From NCBI RefSeq assembly GCF_900101955.1, contig NZ_FNAQ01000001.1:437358-501357 (forward strand): a stretch of DNA of 64,000 nt, written 5' to 3'. This stretch comes from Desulfuromonas thiophila (GTDB lineage: Bacteria; Desulfobacterota; Desulfuromonadia; Desulfuromonadales; Desulfuromonadaceae). The stretch's first letter is position 1; every line of letters begins with the position of its first letter. The notes below the pieces were generated by a model, which was given only the letters and a program-made list of their open reading frames with translations, did not search any database and had not been told where the DNA came from. Of this stretch, positions 15,294 through 26,107 are shown piece by piece. The position numbers and the translations under genes were made by a program.

Positions 15294-16685
15294 TCAGGAT
15301 CCTTTCCCGGCAGTGGGGGTCAGCTGCAGGCGAAAATGCACCTGCTGACCATCCAGCGCCATCTTGGCGTCGGCGATACGGACGGCCGCCAGCAGTGGGC
15401 TTTTGCGCAACTCGGCAGCCAGCCGGTCGACCCGGTCGAAGGAGTTGGCGCTGCCGTCGATGGCGATGTCTTTTTCTTCATAGGTAAAGCGGGTCAGGCG
15501 CAGGCTGCTGTCGTCCGGCGCCAGACGGGAAAGCTCGCGCAGCAGGGCCAAGGCCGAGTTGCTGGTATCAAGCCCGACCTGCTGGCTGATCTGGCGCAAC
15601 TGTTCGGTGGCGTTGCGCATCTGCAAGTCGGCATCGACCATTGCCGTGCCCGGCGGCAGGGTCTGGCGGAACAGGGCGGTCAGTTGTTGCTGATAGGTTT
15701 GCGCCAGCTGCTGCTTATGGCGCAACTCCAGCAGAGCCGCGCTGCCTGCGGCCAGCAGGCTGAAGGTCAGCAACAGAGCGCCGCCGATCAGGTGTTTTTT
15801 CAGGCGTCCCAGGCTGTGTCGTGGCGCGAAGGCACCCGTGCGCAGGTTGAAGGCCGCCTCGCCGTCCTGTAGGGCGGCCAGGCAGACCGGCAGCAAGGCG
15901 GTGCTCAGGGGCGGACCGTCCGCCGGTGCCGGCGGCAGGGGCAGGGGCTGAGGGTTTAAGTCAATCCGGCGCAAAGCGTCGGATAGTTGGGCTTCGCAGC
16001 CATCGCCTAACAGATAAAGGGCCGGAAGAGGGCAGCGATTGGCGTGGCACAGTCGTCGCGCCTGCTGCTCAAGGTGCCGGGCCAGATGTTCCGTGGAACT
16101 CTGGGGCAGGGTACTGCTGAGGGTGGTGACAACCTGGCTGTGCTGCAATAGCGCCAGGTGCAGCTGCTGTTCGTGCGCCAGCACCATCAGGCCGTTTTCG
16201 ATCCAACGGGCCAGCACTGCGGCCTGGCTTAGGGGGGTCAGCCCCAGTTGCTGGAGTGGCAGGCCGGCGGCATCGAAGGGTTCGAGGGCTGCGGCAACGG
16301 CATTGACGGGCACGCTGGCCACCAGGGTGCTGCAACCGGTTCCTTCGGCCTGCAGTGGCCCGAGGGCCAGCTGGTGGTCGGTGATATCAAGGGGCAGGCG
16401 GCTTTGCAATTCCATGCGAGCAGCGGCCGTCACCTTGCGCGGATCGCTGAAAGGGAACTCCAGCCGTCGGACGTAGCCCTGCAGCGCGGGCACCACCGCC
16501 AGCAGCCGGTCCGCGAATCCCAGCCGTCGCTCCAGCAGACTGGTCAGCTGCTCGGCCAGGGGGCGCTGCGGATCGCGGGCCAGCTGGCACAGGCGTTCGA
16601 GCTGCAAACTGTCGCCCTGGCCGCTGAACTGGGCCAGGCGCAGCTGGCTGCTGCCGATTTCGATGCCGATGCGGCGTTTGCTCAT
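15294..16685 (-). CDS. gspL: Type II secretion protein GspL (PilM/PilN-like)
   Basis: 463 residues. An actin-like cytoplasmic domain (starts RIGIEIGSSQLRLAQF, about 4-270), a membrane helix about 302-322, and a periplasmic ferredoxin-like domain at the end. GspL recruits the GspE ATPase to the membrane. The domain order is that of a PilM-PilN fusion, as in other GspL proteins. A 153-bp gap with two strong stem-loops separates it from gspK upstream, the only real break in the operon. Confidence 0.85.
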   Translation of the reverse strand: MSKRRIGIEIGSSQLRLAQFSGQGDSLQLERLCQLARDPQRPLAEQLTSLLERRLGFADRLLAVVPALQGYVRRLEFPFSDPRKVTAAARMELQSRLPLDITDHQLALGPLQAEGTGCSTLVASVPVNAVAAALEPFDAAGLPLQQLGLTPLSQAAVLARWIENGLMVLAHEQQLHLALLQHSQVVTTLSSTLPQSSTEHLARHLEQQARRLCHANRCPLPALYLLGDGCEAQLSDALRRIDLNPQPLPLPPAPADGPPLSTALLPVCLAALQDGEAAFNLRTGAFAPRHSLGRLKKHLIGGALLLTFSLLAAGSAALLELRHKQQLAQTYQQQLTALFRQTLPPGTAMVDADLQMRNATEQLRQISQQVGLDTSNSALALLRELSRLAPDDSSLRLTRFTYEEKDIAIDGSANSFDRVDRLAAELRKSPLLAAVRIADAKMALDGQQVHFRLQLTPTAGKGS

Positions 16686-16713
16686 GGTGACTTCCTTTGC
16701 AATGGCAACGGGC

Positions 16714-16745
16714 GCGCAGGGCGCAGGCGCCCTGTGCGGGTTTTT
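16714..16745 (+). terminator. Strong stem-loop with T tract between gspK and gspL
   Basis: GCGCAGGGCGC (16714-16724) pairs with GCGCCCTGTGC (16727-16737), then GGGTTTTT on plus. As a terminator it would act against antisense transcription; on the minus message it is a hairpin without U-tract, a possible processing or stability element. Confidence 0.45.
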
Positions 16746-16808
16746 AGCAAACGATGGCGCGGGTCGTTTCCCCTGGCCACAAAAGTGCAGCCTGCCTTCA
16801 GTTGTGGA

Positions 16809-16825
16809 GGCGGGTTGCCCCGCCC
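16809..16825 (-). other. Stem-loop just after gspK
   Basis: GGGCGG-GGCAA-CCCGCC on the minus strand, 13 bases past the gspK stop. No U tract follows, so a processing or attenuation role is more likely than termination. Confidence 0.35.
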
Positions 16826-16838
16826 GTGGCGCGCCCGG

Positions 16839-17771
16839 TCAGTAAACGCGAAAGCGCAGCAGCCGGTCGTTGTCTTTTTGCACGATGGCCTCAATGCGGT
16901 AAAAACCCTGGTTGATCTGGGCCTGGCTGTCGATCCGGTAATAGACTGCCCGCGTCTTGAGCTGGGGACTGAGCGCCCAGTAGAAATCCTCCCAGCGGGG
17001 CAGCTGCTTCAACTCCTCCAGCTGGCGGAACGGCTGTGCCTGACGCCGGCGGACGATCTGCTCGGCCCGTTCGAGGTCAAGCTCGGCACACAGGGCGCAG
17101 AGGACCTCGGCGCTGGCCGAGTTCAGATGCAGGCGACTGTCGCCCTTTACGTCGACGTGGGGCCTTAGCCGTTCGATATCGGCGGCGCTGAAGCCTTCCA
17201 CCAGCGCCAGCTCAGCAACCGTCTCCAGTGGTCCGTTGCGGCAGCGCAACGGCGGATCGCGGCGGGCGTAGACAGTGCTTTCCGCCCCGGCTGGTTCGGC
17301 AATGTCGTCGGCGTCGAGCCAGTCGATCAGGGCATCAACGCGCTGGTGCGGCTGATCAAGCCCCAGCAGTTCAAACAGGCGCAGCAGCTGATCCTTGACC
17401 ACCGCGTCGGTGTTGCCGGAGCTGTGAATCAGCCGGTTGAGATTGATACGGCCGTCGAGAGGCTGCAGTTGCAGGCTCAGCAGGCCGAAATCGCCTACCG
17501 GATACTGCTGCAAACCCTGAGCCCAGAGCTCATCGGCGCCATCGTAGCTGTTGGTGTCACGGCTGAGCAGGCTGCGGCCGAGTTGCAGGCCACCGCGGGC
17601 CAGATAGGAGGCCTGGGTGCTGTCACGCTGGGTCTGGGCCAGGCGCAGATCCACCAGGGTGGAAAAGGCCAGCTCGCTGATCAGCAGTGCCAGCAGGCTG
17701 GTGACGACCAGCACCAGCAGCAGAGCGACACCGCGTTGGTTGTGCAAGGGTGCCAGCAGAGCGGCCCGCAT
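16839..17771 (-). CDS. gspK: Type II secretion minor pseudopilin GspK
   Basis: 310 residues, much larger than the other pseudopilins, as expected. The leader ends QRG before VALLLVLVV; the usual Glu at +5 is absent, a GspK trait that allows it to cap the pseudopilus tip. The large globular part contains INLNRL and LHLNSASAEVLCAL, helix-hairpin-helix-like segments typical of GspK. The start overlaps the gspJ stop. Confidence 0.9.
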   Translation of the reverse strand: MRAALLAPLHNQRGVALLLVLVVTSLLALLISELAFSTLVDLRLAQTQRDSTQASYLARGGLQLGRSLLSRDTNSYDGADELWAQGLQQYPVGDFGLLSLQLQPLDGRINLNRLIHSSGNTDAVVKDQLLRLFELLGLDQPHQRVDALIDWLDADDIAEPAGAESTVYARRDPPLRCRNGPLETVAELALVEGFSAADIERLRPHVDVKGDSRLHLNSASAEVLCALCAELDLERAEQIVRRRQAQPFRQLEELKQLPRWEDFYWALSPQLKTRAVYYRIDSQAQINQGFYRIEAIVQKDNDRLLRFRVY

Positions 17772-18409
17772 CAGTCTTGTTCTCCGGCCAGCGGCAGATC
17801 AAAAGCGGTCAGCAGGTGCAATGGCTGATCGGCCTGTTGCAGGCTCAGGCGCAGTTCGATACGCTGCGGCAGGCCGCCATCGCGGTCGCTGTCCCAGTCG
17901 TCGCGCCAGTCTATACCGTCATGGAAGCGCCACTGCAGTGCCAGTATGGCGCTGGTCACGCGCAGGCCGCGCTCAGCGGTGCGGGTTTCCAGCAGACCGC
18001 GGGCATAACGTCGCAGCGTTGCGGGAGCGTTGCGGTCGAGACGTTCAAGGGCGTAGCGCACAGCGATGGCCTGACCCGCCGGCGCGCCCGGACTGACGGC
18101 CGAGAGGCTGGCGAACTGCAGATAGGGGTTGCCGCGGCTGTCAAATCCGGCGCTGAAACGGCTGCCGTCATCGCCGCCGGGCGGCAGGACACTGCGCAAC
18201 TCGCGCGCCAGCCGGTCGCACAGCACCCGCGCCTGATGATAGAGCGCCGCTTCGTCGCGCAATTGCTGCTGGGTCTGAGACAGCCCGCCGAACAGCCCGT
18301 AGAGAGCCGTCAGCACCAGACTGACCAGGGCTACAGCCACCAGCACTTCCACCAAGGTGAAGCCGGCCTGGCCGGAACGGCAGCGTTCAGTCGAGGACAA
18401 AGGAATCAA
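17771..18409 (-). CDS. gspJ: Type II secretion minor pseudopilin GspJ
   Basis: 212 residues with prepilin motif GQAG|FTLVEV (Gly at -1, Glu at +5) near residue 16. The start is probably TTG at 18409, preceded by AGAGG; there is no ATG before the prepilin site in this frame. It overlaps the end of gspI by 23 bp. GspJ joins GspI and GspK in the tip complex. Confidence 0.88.
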   Translation of the reverse strand: MIPLSSTERCRSGQAGFTLVEVLVAVALVSLVLTALYGLFGGLSQTQQQLRDEAALYHQARVLCDRLARELRSVLPPGGDDGSRFSAGFDSRGNPYLQFASLSAVSPGAPAGQAIAVRYALERLDRNAPATLRRYARGLLETRTAERGLRVTSAILALQWRFHDGIDWRDDWDSDRDGGLPQRIELRLSLQQADQPLHLLTAFDLPLAGEQD

Positions 18410-18761
18410 GCCATACCTCTTCGTTGCGGGCCGGGTCGCCCCAGCGCACCGAAACCCGAACCTGCCGCACCTGGGGCAGAGGCGTGGTGCTGAAGCTGAC
18501 CTGCCACTGATAGAGGTCGAAGGGGGCCTCCCAGGTGCCGCTGTCGTCCTGTTGGTCCAGTTGCCGCTGTGTTGCCAACGCCTCGATTTCGCTCATCTTG
18601 TGCTGGGCCAGCAGGGTGGCCGTGGTGATGTGGCGTACCTGGGCATGGCTGGCGATGCAGCGGTTGGCCAGCCCCAGGCAGCTCAGCAATGCGATGGCGA
18701 TAATCGCTAGGGCGATCATCACTTCCAGCAGGGTGAAGCCGCGATGATCAGTCGAACACAT
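18387..18761 (-). CDS. gspI: Type II secretion minor pseudopilin GspI
   Basis: 124 residues with DHRG|FTLLEV near residue 8 and a following hydrophobic helix, then a short beta domain with LLAQHKMSEIEAL, a GspI hallmark. It nucleates the tip complex with GspJ and GspK. It overlaps both gspH (14 bp) and gspJ, so the minor pseudopilins are strongly coupled. Confidence 0.88.
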   Translation of the reverse strand: MCSTDHRGFTLLEVMIALAIIAIALLSCLGLANRCIASHAQVRHITTATLLAQHKMSEIEALATQRQLDQQDDSGTWEAPFDLYQWQVSFSTTPLPQVRQVRVSVRWGDPARNEEVWLDSFVLD

Positions 18762-19263
18762 GGTGTCCTTCCCGAATCAGCCCCTGGGCACTGAGCGGCT
18801 CCAGATGCAGACTGAGCTGGCGGTCACCCTCCTGCTGCAGATAGAGGGTGGTGGCCGGCAAATAGCCTTGTGGCAGAAATTCCACCGTCGCCGTGCCGCG
18901 GGTCAGGCTGCCCTGCTCTTCAATGCGTAATTCGCACAGACGGACACCGGCGGGCCAGGTGCCACCGCCCAGACGGCCGTCAAGCCGTAACCATTCGCCG
19001 CTGTCCTGCAGCCGCTCGGCCCGGTAGTTCTGGCCGTCGAGATCGAACCACAGCCGGTGGCGGGCACCGGTCAGGGCCGCCTCGTTGAACAGGTGGCGCG
19101 CCAGACTGGTCAGCCGGCGGGCACTCTGGTCCAGCGCATCCTGCCGGTAGATGTCGAGCGCCGGCAGGCTCAGCAGGCCGAACAGGCTCAGCAGCAGCAG
19201 AACCAGTCCCAGTTCGACCAGGGTGAAGGCCCGCGTGTTATTCAAGCTCCCAGCTTCTGACAT
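18748..19263 (-). CDS. gspH: Type II secretion minor pseudopilin GspH
   Basis: 171 residues with prepilin motif NNTRA|FTLVELG: the residue before the cleavage point is Ala, not the usual Gly, while Glu at +5 is kept. The ATG at 19263 has AAGGA upstream; earlier ATGs are less well placed. It overlaps the end of gspG by 26 bp. GspH is thought to link the tip complex to the GspG fibre. Confidence 0.85.
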   Translation of the reverse strand: MSEAGSLNNTRAFTLVELGLVLLLLSLFGLLSLPALDIYRQDALDQSARRLTSLARHLFNEAALTGARHRLWFDLDGQNYRAERLQDSGEWLRLDGRLGGGTWPAGVRLCELRIEEQGSLTRGTATVEFLPQGYLPATTLYLQQEGDRQLSLHLEPLSAQGLIREGHHVFD

Positions 19264-19684
19264 CGGCATCCTTGCCTTCGCCGCCGGCTTCACCGTCGGC
19301 GCCGTAGGACAGCAGATCGAATTCGCCGTGCAGTCCCGGAGACAGGTAGATGTAGGTGCCGCCCCAGGGATCCTGTGGCACCTTATTGATGTAACCGCCT
19401 TCGCGATAGCGCAGTGGGATGCGACCGCTCTGGGGCTTGGTTACCAGCGCCTGCAGGCCCTGTTCGGTCGAAGGGAACTGGCCGTTGTCGAGTTTATAGA
19501 GCCCCAGCGCCTCTTCGAGGCTTCTGACCTGCATTTCGGCTTTGGTGCGGCGGGCCTGTTCCGGTCGGTCGAGCAGTTTGGGCACCACCACCCCGGCGAG
19601 GATGCCGAGGATGACGACCACCACCATGACTTCAATCAGAGTAAAACCGCGCTGGTCGCGCGCCAGCAGGTTCTGTCGGTTCAT
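19238..19684 (-). CDS. gspG: Type II secretion major pseudopilin GspG
   Basis: 148 residues. Prepilin motif DQRG|FTLIEVMVVVVILGILAG near residue 13, then the conserved LDNGQFPSTEQGL and the DPWG segment of the calcium-binding C-terminal part (YINKVPQDPWGGTYIY). GspG polymerises into the pseudopilus that pushes substrates through the secretin. Sequence and length are typical. Confidence 0.96.
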   Translation of the reverse strand: MNRQNLLARDQRGFTLIEVMVVVVILGILAGVVVPKLLDRPEQARRTKAEMQVRSLEEALGLYKLDNGQFPSTEQGLQALVTKPQSGRIPLRYREGGYINKVPQDPWGGTYIYLSPGLHGEFDLLSYGADGEAGGEGKDADVRSWELE

Positions 19685-19717
19685 CAGTTGTTCTCTCCTT
19701 GCAGGTTGGCAATCCTT

Positions 19718-20935
19718 TTAACCCAGGCCCTGACTGGCCTGGAAAATCGGCAGCAGCACTGCCAGTACGATAAAACCCACCACCGAGCCCATCAGCAGAA
19801 TCATCAGTGGTTCCAGCAGTGCCAGCAGGGTAGCGAGACGGATTTCCACCTGTCGTTCCTGCTGGTCGGCTACCTTCAACAGCATTTCTTCGAGGGTGCC
19901 GCTGCGTTCGCCGACGGCGGTCATCTGCGCCAGCAGCGGCGCGAAGGCGCCGGCCTGGTGCAGGGGCGCGGCCAGGCTGATGCCCTCGCGTACGGCAGCC
20001 TGGGTGGCGACGACGGTCTGGCGCAGCAGCTGGTTGGTCAGCAGGCTATTGCTGATCTCCAGCGCGCCGAGCAGGGGCACACCGCTGCGCAGCAGGGTGC
20101 CGAGGGTGCGGCTGAAGCGGGCGGTGGCGATGGCCCGCTGCAAGGGGCCGATCACCGGCAGGCGCAGCAGGGCGCGGTCGCAGCGCAGCCGGCCGGCGGG
20201 ACTGCGGTAGTAGCGACGCAGCAGCAGGCCCAGGGCACCTCCGATCAGCAGCAGCAGCCAGCCGTAACGTGCCAGCAGGGCATTGCCGCCGATCAGCAGG
20301 CGGGTGGCCAGCGGCAGACTCTGGCCCAGGTCAACCAGCATCCGGGTGATCTTTGGCACGACCACGCTGACCAGAAACAGCAGGACGCCACTGCCCACCA
20401 ACGCCATCAGCAGCGGATAGGCCAACGCTGCCGTGGTGCGCGATTTCAGTCGTGCCTGCTCTTCGAGAAAATCGGCCAGTTGCAGCAGAACCTGATCGAG
20501 CGAGCCGCTGCTTTCACCTACCTCCACCAGTCGCTGATACAGCGGAGGAAAACTGCGTTCCTGAGCGGCCAGGGCCTGATGGAAGGCACTGCCCTGGCGC
20601 ACCTGCTCGCGCAACTGGCGGAACAGGCGGGCCTGGGCCGGTTTTTCCACCTGGTCGGCCAGGGATTGAAGGGCCTCGTCAAGAGCCACGCCGGCCTGCA
20701 GCAGGGTCGCCAGCAGGCGGGTATGGGTGGCCAGATCGGCGACCGGCAAACGCCCCGGCCGGCGCAGCTGGCGCAGGCCGGGCGTCGCCGAGCGGGATTG
20801 CTGTTCACTCAGCTCGGCGACGAAAATTCCCCGGCTGCGCAGGGTTTCCTGAGCGGCGCGCTTGCTGCCGGCCTCCACCGTGCCGCGGGTCTTGCGGCCC
20901 CGGTCATCGAAGCCGGAATAATCGAACAGCGCCAC
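19718..20935 (-). CDS. gspF: Type II secretion inner-membrane protein GspF
   Basis: 405 residues: two repeated cytoplasmic helical domains (about 60-180 and 265-385) and three membrane helices near 170, 220 and 380. The family opening FDYSGFDDRGRKTRGTVEA is intact. The start is GTG at 20935 with GAGGAG upstream, 3 bp after gspE. GspF is the platform protein around which the assembly ATPase works. Confidence 0.95.
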   Translation of the reverse strand: MALFDYSGFDDRGRKTRGTVEAGSKRAAQETLRSRGIFVAELSEQQSRSATPGLRQLRRPGRLPVADLATHTRLLATLLQAGVALDEALQSLADQVEKPAQARLFRQLREQVRQGSAFHQALAAQERSFPPLYQRLVEVGESSGSLDQVLLQLADFLEEQARLKSRTTAALAYPLLMALVGSGVLLFLVSVVVPKITRMLVDLGQSLPLATRLLIGGNALLARYGWLLLLIGGALGLLLRRYYRSPAGRLRCDRALLRLPVIGPLQRAIATARFSRTLGTLLRSGVPLLGALEISNSLLTNQLLRQTVVATQAAVREGISLAAPLHQAGAFAPLLAQMTAVGERSGTLEEMLLKVADQQERQVEIRLATLLALLEPLMILLMGSVVGFIVLAVLLPIFQASQGLG

Positions 20936-20938
20936 GGC

Positions 20939-22626
<1,688 letters not shown>

Positions 22627-22627
<1 letters not shown>

Positions 22628-24585
22628 CAGTTGGTCTCGGTTTCGTTGGCGCGCCGCAGTTCATCAAAGGCGGCGCGGTTGCTGTCACTGATGCGGTCAA
22701 GTTCCTCCTGAGAACCGATGACCGTCGGTGTGATGAACACCACCATGTTGGTCTTCTTCTCCTCCAGACTGCTGGAACGGAACAGCAGTCCCAGCAACGG
22801 GATGTCTCCCAGTAGGGGGACGCGCGATTTATTTTCCTGCAGGTTGGTGGAGATCAGGCCACCGAGCACCACCGTCTGGCCGTTGCGCGCCAGCACCGTG
22901 TTGGTGAGTTTGCGGGTGGTGAAGGTCGGACCCACCTGGTCCACATTGCCGACATTGGTGCTGGCCAGGTCGGTGGTCTCCTGATAGATGGTCAGCCGGA
23001 CCAGGTTGCCTTCGGTGGTCTGTGGTTTGAAGCGCAGGGTCAGGGCGACGTCCTTGCGTTCGATGGCGACACTCTGGGCCAGCGAGTCGCTGCCGCCGGT
23101 ATCGGTCAGGCGTTGGGTGATGATGGGCACGTTGGAGCCGACAATGATTTCGGCCTCCTCATTGTCCGTGGTCAGCAGCCGGGGGGCCGACAGAATGTTG
23201 ACATCGCCATCGGTTTTCGACAGCTGCAACAGGGCGGCGAAGGCCGGCAGGTAGAGGGTTTCACCGCTGGCCGGATCGGTGTAGCTGATCAGCTTGCTGA
23301 AACCGCCGGCCATGATGCCCTGGACGGCATTGGTCAGCAGGTCGGCACTGACCGCTTTTTCCATGTTGGAGCTGATGCCAACCACGCCCTCGTCACCGAT
23401 CTCGAAACCGCCCTGCAGGCCCAGCCCGAGTTTCTGGGTTGCCTCCATCGACAGTTCCATGATCAGCGCCTCGACATAAACCTGTTTGCGGCGGATGTCG
23501 AGCTGACGGATGATTTCACGGATGACGCTGTAGTCTTCCGGCGTGGCGTTAACCACCAGGGCGTTGGTGGCCTTGTCGGCCGTGACGCTGACCTGGGTTT
23601 TGATCGGGCTGTCGGCGGCCTTGGCGGCATCGGTTGTGCCGGTCGGGGCCGGTGCCGCCTTGACGCCGCTGAGGATTTCGTTGAGCGTGGTGCTGAGGGT
23701 CTCGGCGTCGGCGTTTTCCAGATAATAGACATGGATGCGGGCATGTTCGCGTACCGGCTGCTGATCAACCTCGGCGATCAGCTGCAGCAGACTGGTCATG
23801 TCCTCGCTGCTGGCCATCAGGATCAGCCGGTTGGTGCGATCATAGGCCAGTACCTTGCTCTCGGCCGTGGTGGCGCTGGTGGTGACATTGGTGCTGCGGC
23901 GCCGGTTGAGATTGCGCGCTGGCCCGGTGGCGAGAATCTCATTGCAGATTTTCGCGGTTTCGGTGGCATCGGCATAGCGCAGGCTGACCACCTTGAGCTG
24001 ATGCTGCGACAGGGGCACATCCAGCTCACGCAGAATACTGACCAGCCGGGCGATGTTGGCGGCGTTGTCGCTGATGATGAGCTTGTTGGAAGGCTCGTAG
24101 ACCACCACGTTGCTGGTTTTGGGCATCAGCGGGCTGAGGATCGATTCGGCCACATCGGCAGCGTTGATATGGCGCAGCGTCAGCATGCGGGTGACGAACT
24201 GATCGCTGGCCTCGCCGGCACGCAGGGTGGGCAGTCCCACCTCCTTGGCGTCGCGAGTCGAGACGATCTTGTTGGTCGCGCCACTGGGGACGACGGTGTA
24301 GCCCTTGATGTTGAGCACGGTCAGGAACAGGCGATAGGCCTCCTGGCGGGTCATCGGTTCGGATGAAATGATGGTGGCCTTGCCGCGAATGCTCTCGTCG
24401 TAGACGAAGTTCCTGCCGGTCAGGGCGCTGATGGTCTGGATCAGTTCCGTCAGCTCGATGTCCTTGAAATCGAGCGTGATGGCGGCTTCCTCGGCCGCCG
24501 CGCGGGGCGGCATGGTGAAATCGGACAACAGCAGGCCGCAGGCGGCGAGGATCAGAACCCACTGGCGGATCAACAGCTTCATCAC
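22627..24585 (-). CDS. gspD: Type II secretion secretin GspD
   Basis: 652 residues. Signal peptide (cleavage about residue 31), N0 domain (ITLDFKDIELTELIQTISALTGRNFVYD), several N/KH domains, and the C-terminal secretin domain with VPLLGDIPLLGLLF. It forms the outer-membrane channel. The start is GTG at 24585 or ATG at 24582; the GGAG spacing (8 bases) favours GTG. No pilotin gene is in view. The mature C-terminus is short, with little S-domain. Confidence 0.95.
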
Positions 24586-24598
24586 CTAGGAATCTCCT

Positions 24599-25516
24599 TT
24601 ATTCGATGTCGTAGGCGAAGGTCAGTGGCTGGCTCTGACGTTCCAGAGCCAGTCGCAAACTTTTGGCCTCGCGCAGTTGCTGGAAAATCTGCAGCCCTTT
24701 TTCCGGGCTGTCGAGGGGGATGCCGTTGACCTGCCGCAACACGTCGCCCCGTTTGAGGCCCATCTGTTCGAGCAGGGTGCCTGCCTGGATATGGCGGATA
24801 ACGAAACCGGTGGTCTGGCCCTGGACAACCAGCGCCTCCAGCCGGGCCTGCTGCAACAGCTGGCCGATGTTGTCGCGCAACTGCCGGGCCTGACCCGCCG
24901 CGATGCGCCAGCGGTTTTCACCCGCCGCTTCGATGGCGTAGTTCTGTGGCAAAGGGGGCGCAACACGGCCGGTAACGGCAGCCCGGGCCGGTCGGCTGGC
25001 CGCCGGAGCGTCGCTGAAGGCCAGACGCAGCAGGCTGCCATCACCCTGGCGCAACAGGACCTGAGCCGGTGCGATCTGTTCAATGCGCCCCGCTCCCGGC
25101 AGGGTTTCACCCGGGCGGTAGATGCCGATCTGACCATCGCGTGCGATGACCGCCAGGGCGGGGGTACTGCCGGCGACGGTGCCGATCAGGGTCAGATTGG
25201 CTGGAGCCTCGCCGGCGATTGCGGCTGGCCTGGAGCTGCCGGCGCTGCCCGCTGAAGAAACGGCAGCAGGTCGCGTTAGGGGGGCCAGCCGTGAGTGAAA
25301 TAGATTGCGTTCGAGAATCCGGCCGTTGTCGGCCGGTGGCGCGACCGCCGGTGCTGCCGGTGCTGCCGGTGCCGGTCGGCCGGCGGTTGCTGGGCTGATG
25401 CCGGGATCAAGCAGCAGGCCGCTGATAACCGCCAGCAACCAGGCCAGCGCCAAGCCGGCAAGAACGCAGAGGCCGGCATAGTACAGTGGCAGATAGCGGT
25501 CGAAGCGAGCAAACAT
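24599..25516 (-). CDS. gspC: Type II secretion protein GspC
   Basis: 305 residues: membrane helix about 12-36, Pro/Ala-rich linker, homology-region domain with LTLIGTVAG and AVIARDGQIGIYRPGETL (about 105-140), and a C-terminal PDZ domain (AGTLLEQMGLKRGDVLRQVNG). GspC links the platform to the secretin. It is the first gene of the operon gspC-N; the 216 bp upstream holds its promoter, with TACACT as a possible -10 near 25649. Confidence 0.9.
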   Translation of the reverse strand: MFARFDRYLPLYYAGLCVLAGLALAWLLAVISGLLLDPGISPATAGRPAPAAPAAPAVAPPADNGRILERNLFHSRLAPLTRPAAVSSAGSAGSSRPAAIAGEAPANLTLIGTVAGSTPALAVIARDGQIGIYRPGETLPGAGRIEQIAPAQVLLRQGDGSLLRLAFSDAPAASRPARAAVTGRVAPPLPQNYAIEAAGENRWRIAAGQARQLRDNIGQLLQQARLEALVVQGQTTGFVIRHIQAGTLLEQMGLKRGDVLRQVNGIPLDSPEKGLQIFQQLREAKSLRLALERQSQPLTFAYDIE

Positions 25517-25732
25517 AAAGACTTCTCCGAAAGACTTTTCCGAAACAACCGCACGCCTGTCACATGCGAAACGCTTTTCGGCGTTGTGGTGTTTCTGGCA
25601 CGGACGCCACAGGTGGTCTGTCCGGGACGGGCGCTGATGACAGGCGAGTGTAGCAGAAAAGCAGCGCGGGAAGAACGGTTATTCTTTTCTTCTGAACCTG
25701 GCTGGCGGATAGCTGCGGGGTGAGGCCGAGGT

Positions 25733-25987
25733 TCAGGCCGGGGGTGGCTGCTGGCGTGGGCAGTTGCGCTGGCAGGCCACCAGAATGTGCTCGGCCAGTC
25801 CCTGGCCGAGGGCCAGGCGGACACCCTTGGCCAGTACCAGCACCGGGCCGTTGCCGCAGGAGAGGATTTCGATCTGCTCGCCGGGCATCAGCCCCATGGC
25901 CTGCAGTTTCTGGCGGATCTGGCTGCCGCCGACGAAGCCCCGGATGTAAACGGTTTCACCATTGCGGCATTGGGAGAGAGGGCACAT
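25733..25987 (-). CDS. feoA: FeoA-domain protein
   Basis: 84 residues with the FeoA SH3-like fold marks: PLSQCRNGETVYIRGF, LQAMGLMPGEQIEIL and ARG-like KGVRLALGQGLAEHILV. FeoA assists FeoB in ferrous iron uptake. No feoB is adjacent; it is a stand-alone copy between gspC and the lipid-transport operon, 120 bp behind which the next operon ends. It may serve a feoB elsewhere or be a small regulator. Confidence 0.8.
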   Translation of the reverse strand: MCPLSQCRNGETVYIRGFVGGSQIRQKLQAMGLMPGEQIEILSCGNGPVLVLAKGVRLALGQGLAEHILVACQRNCPRQQPPPA

Positions 25988-26107
25988 GGCGTCTTCTTGG
26001 ACTAAGGGTTGCGGGCGGCTGTGTACCGCTCGGGGGCGCTTTGCCTGGCACAGCGGCTGACCAGCGGCATTGTAGACAGGCCCCCGCTCAGCGTCAAGCC
26101 GGGCGCT

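Noticed and set aside
16714-16745. Terminator ending the gsp operon at gspK
   Set aside because: The T tract is on the plus strand, so it cannot end the minus-strand gsp message by the usual mechanism.
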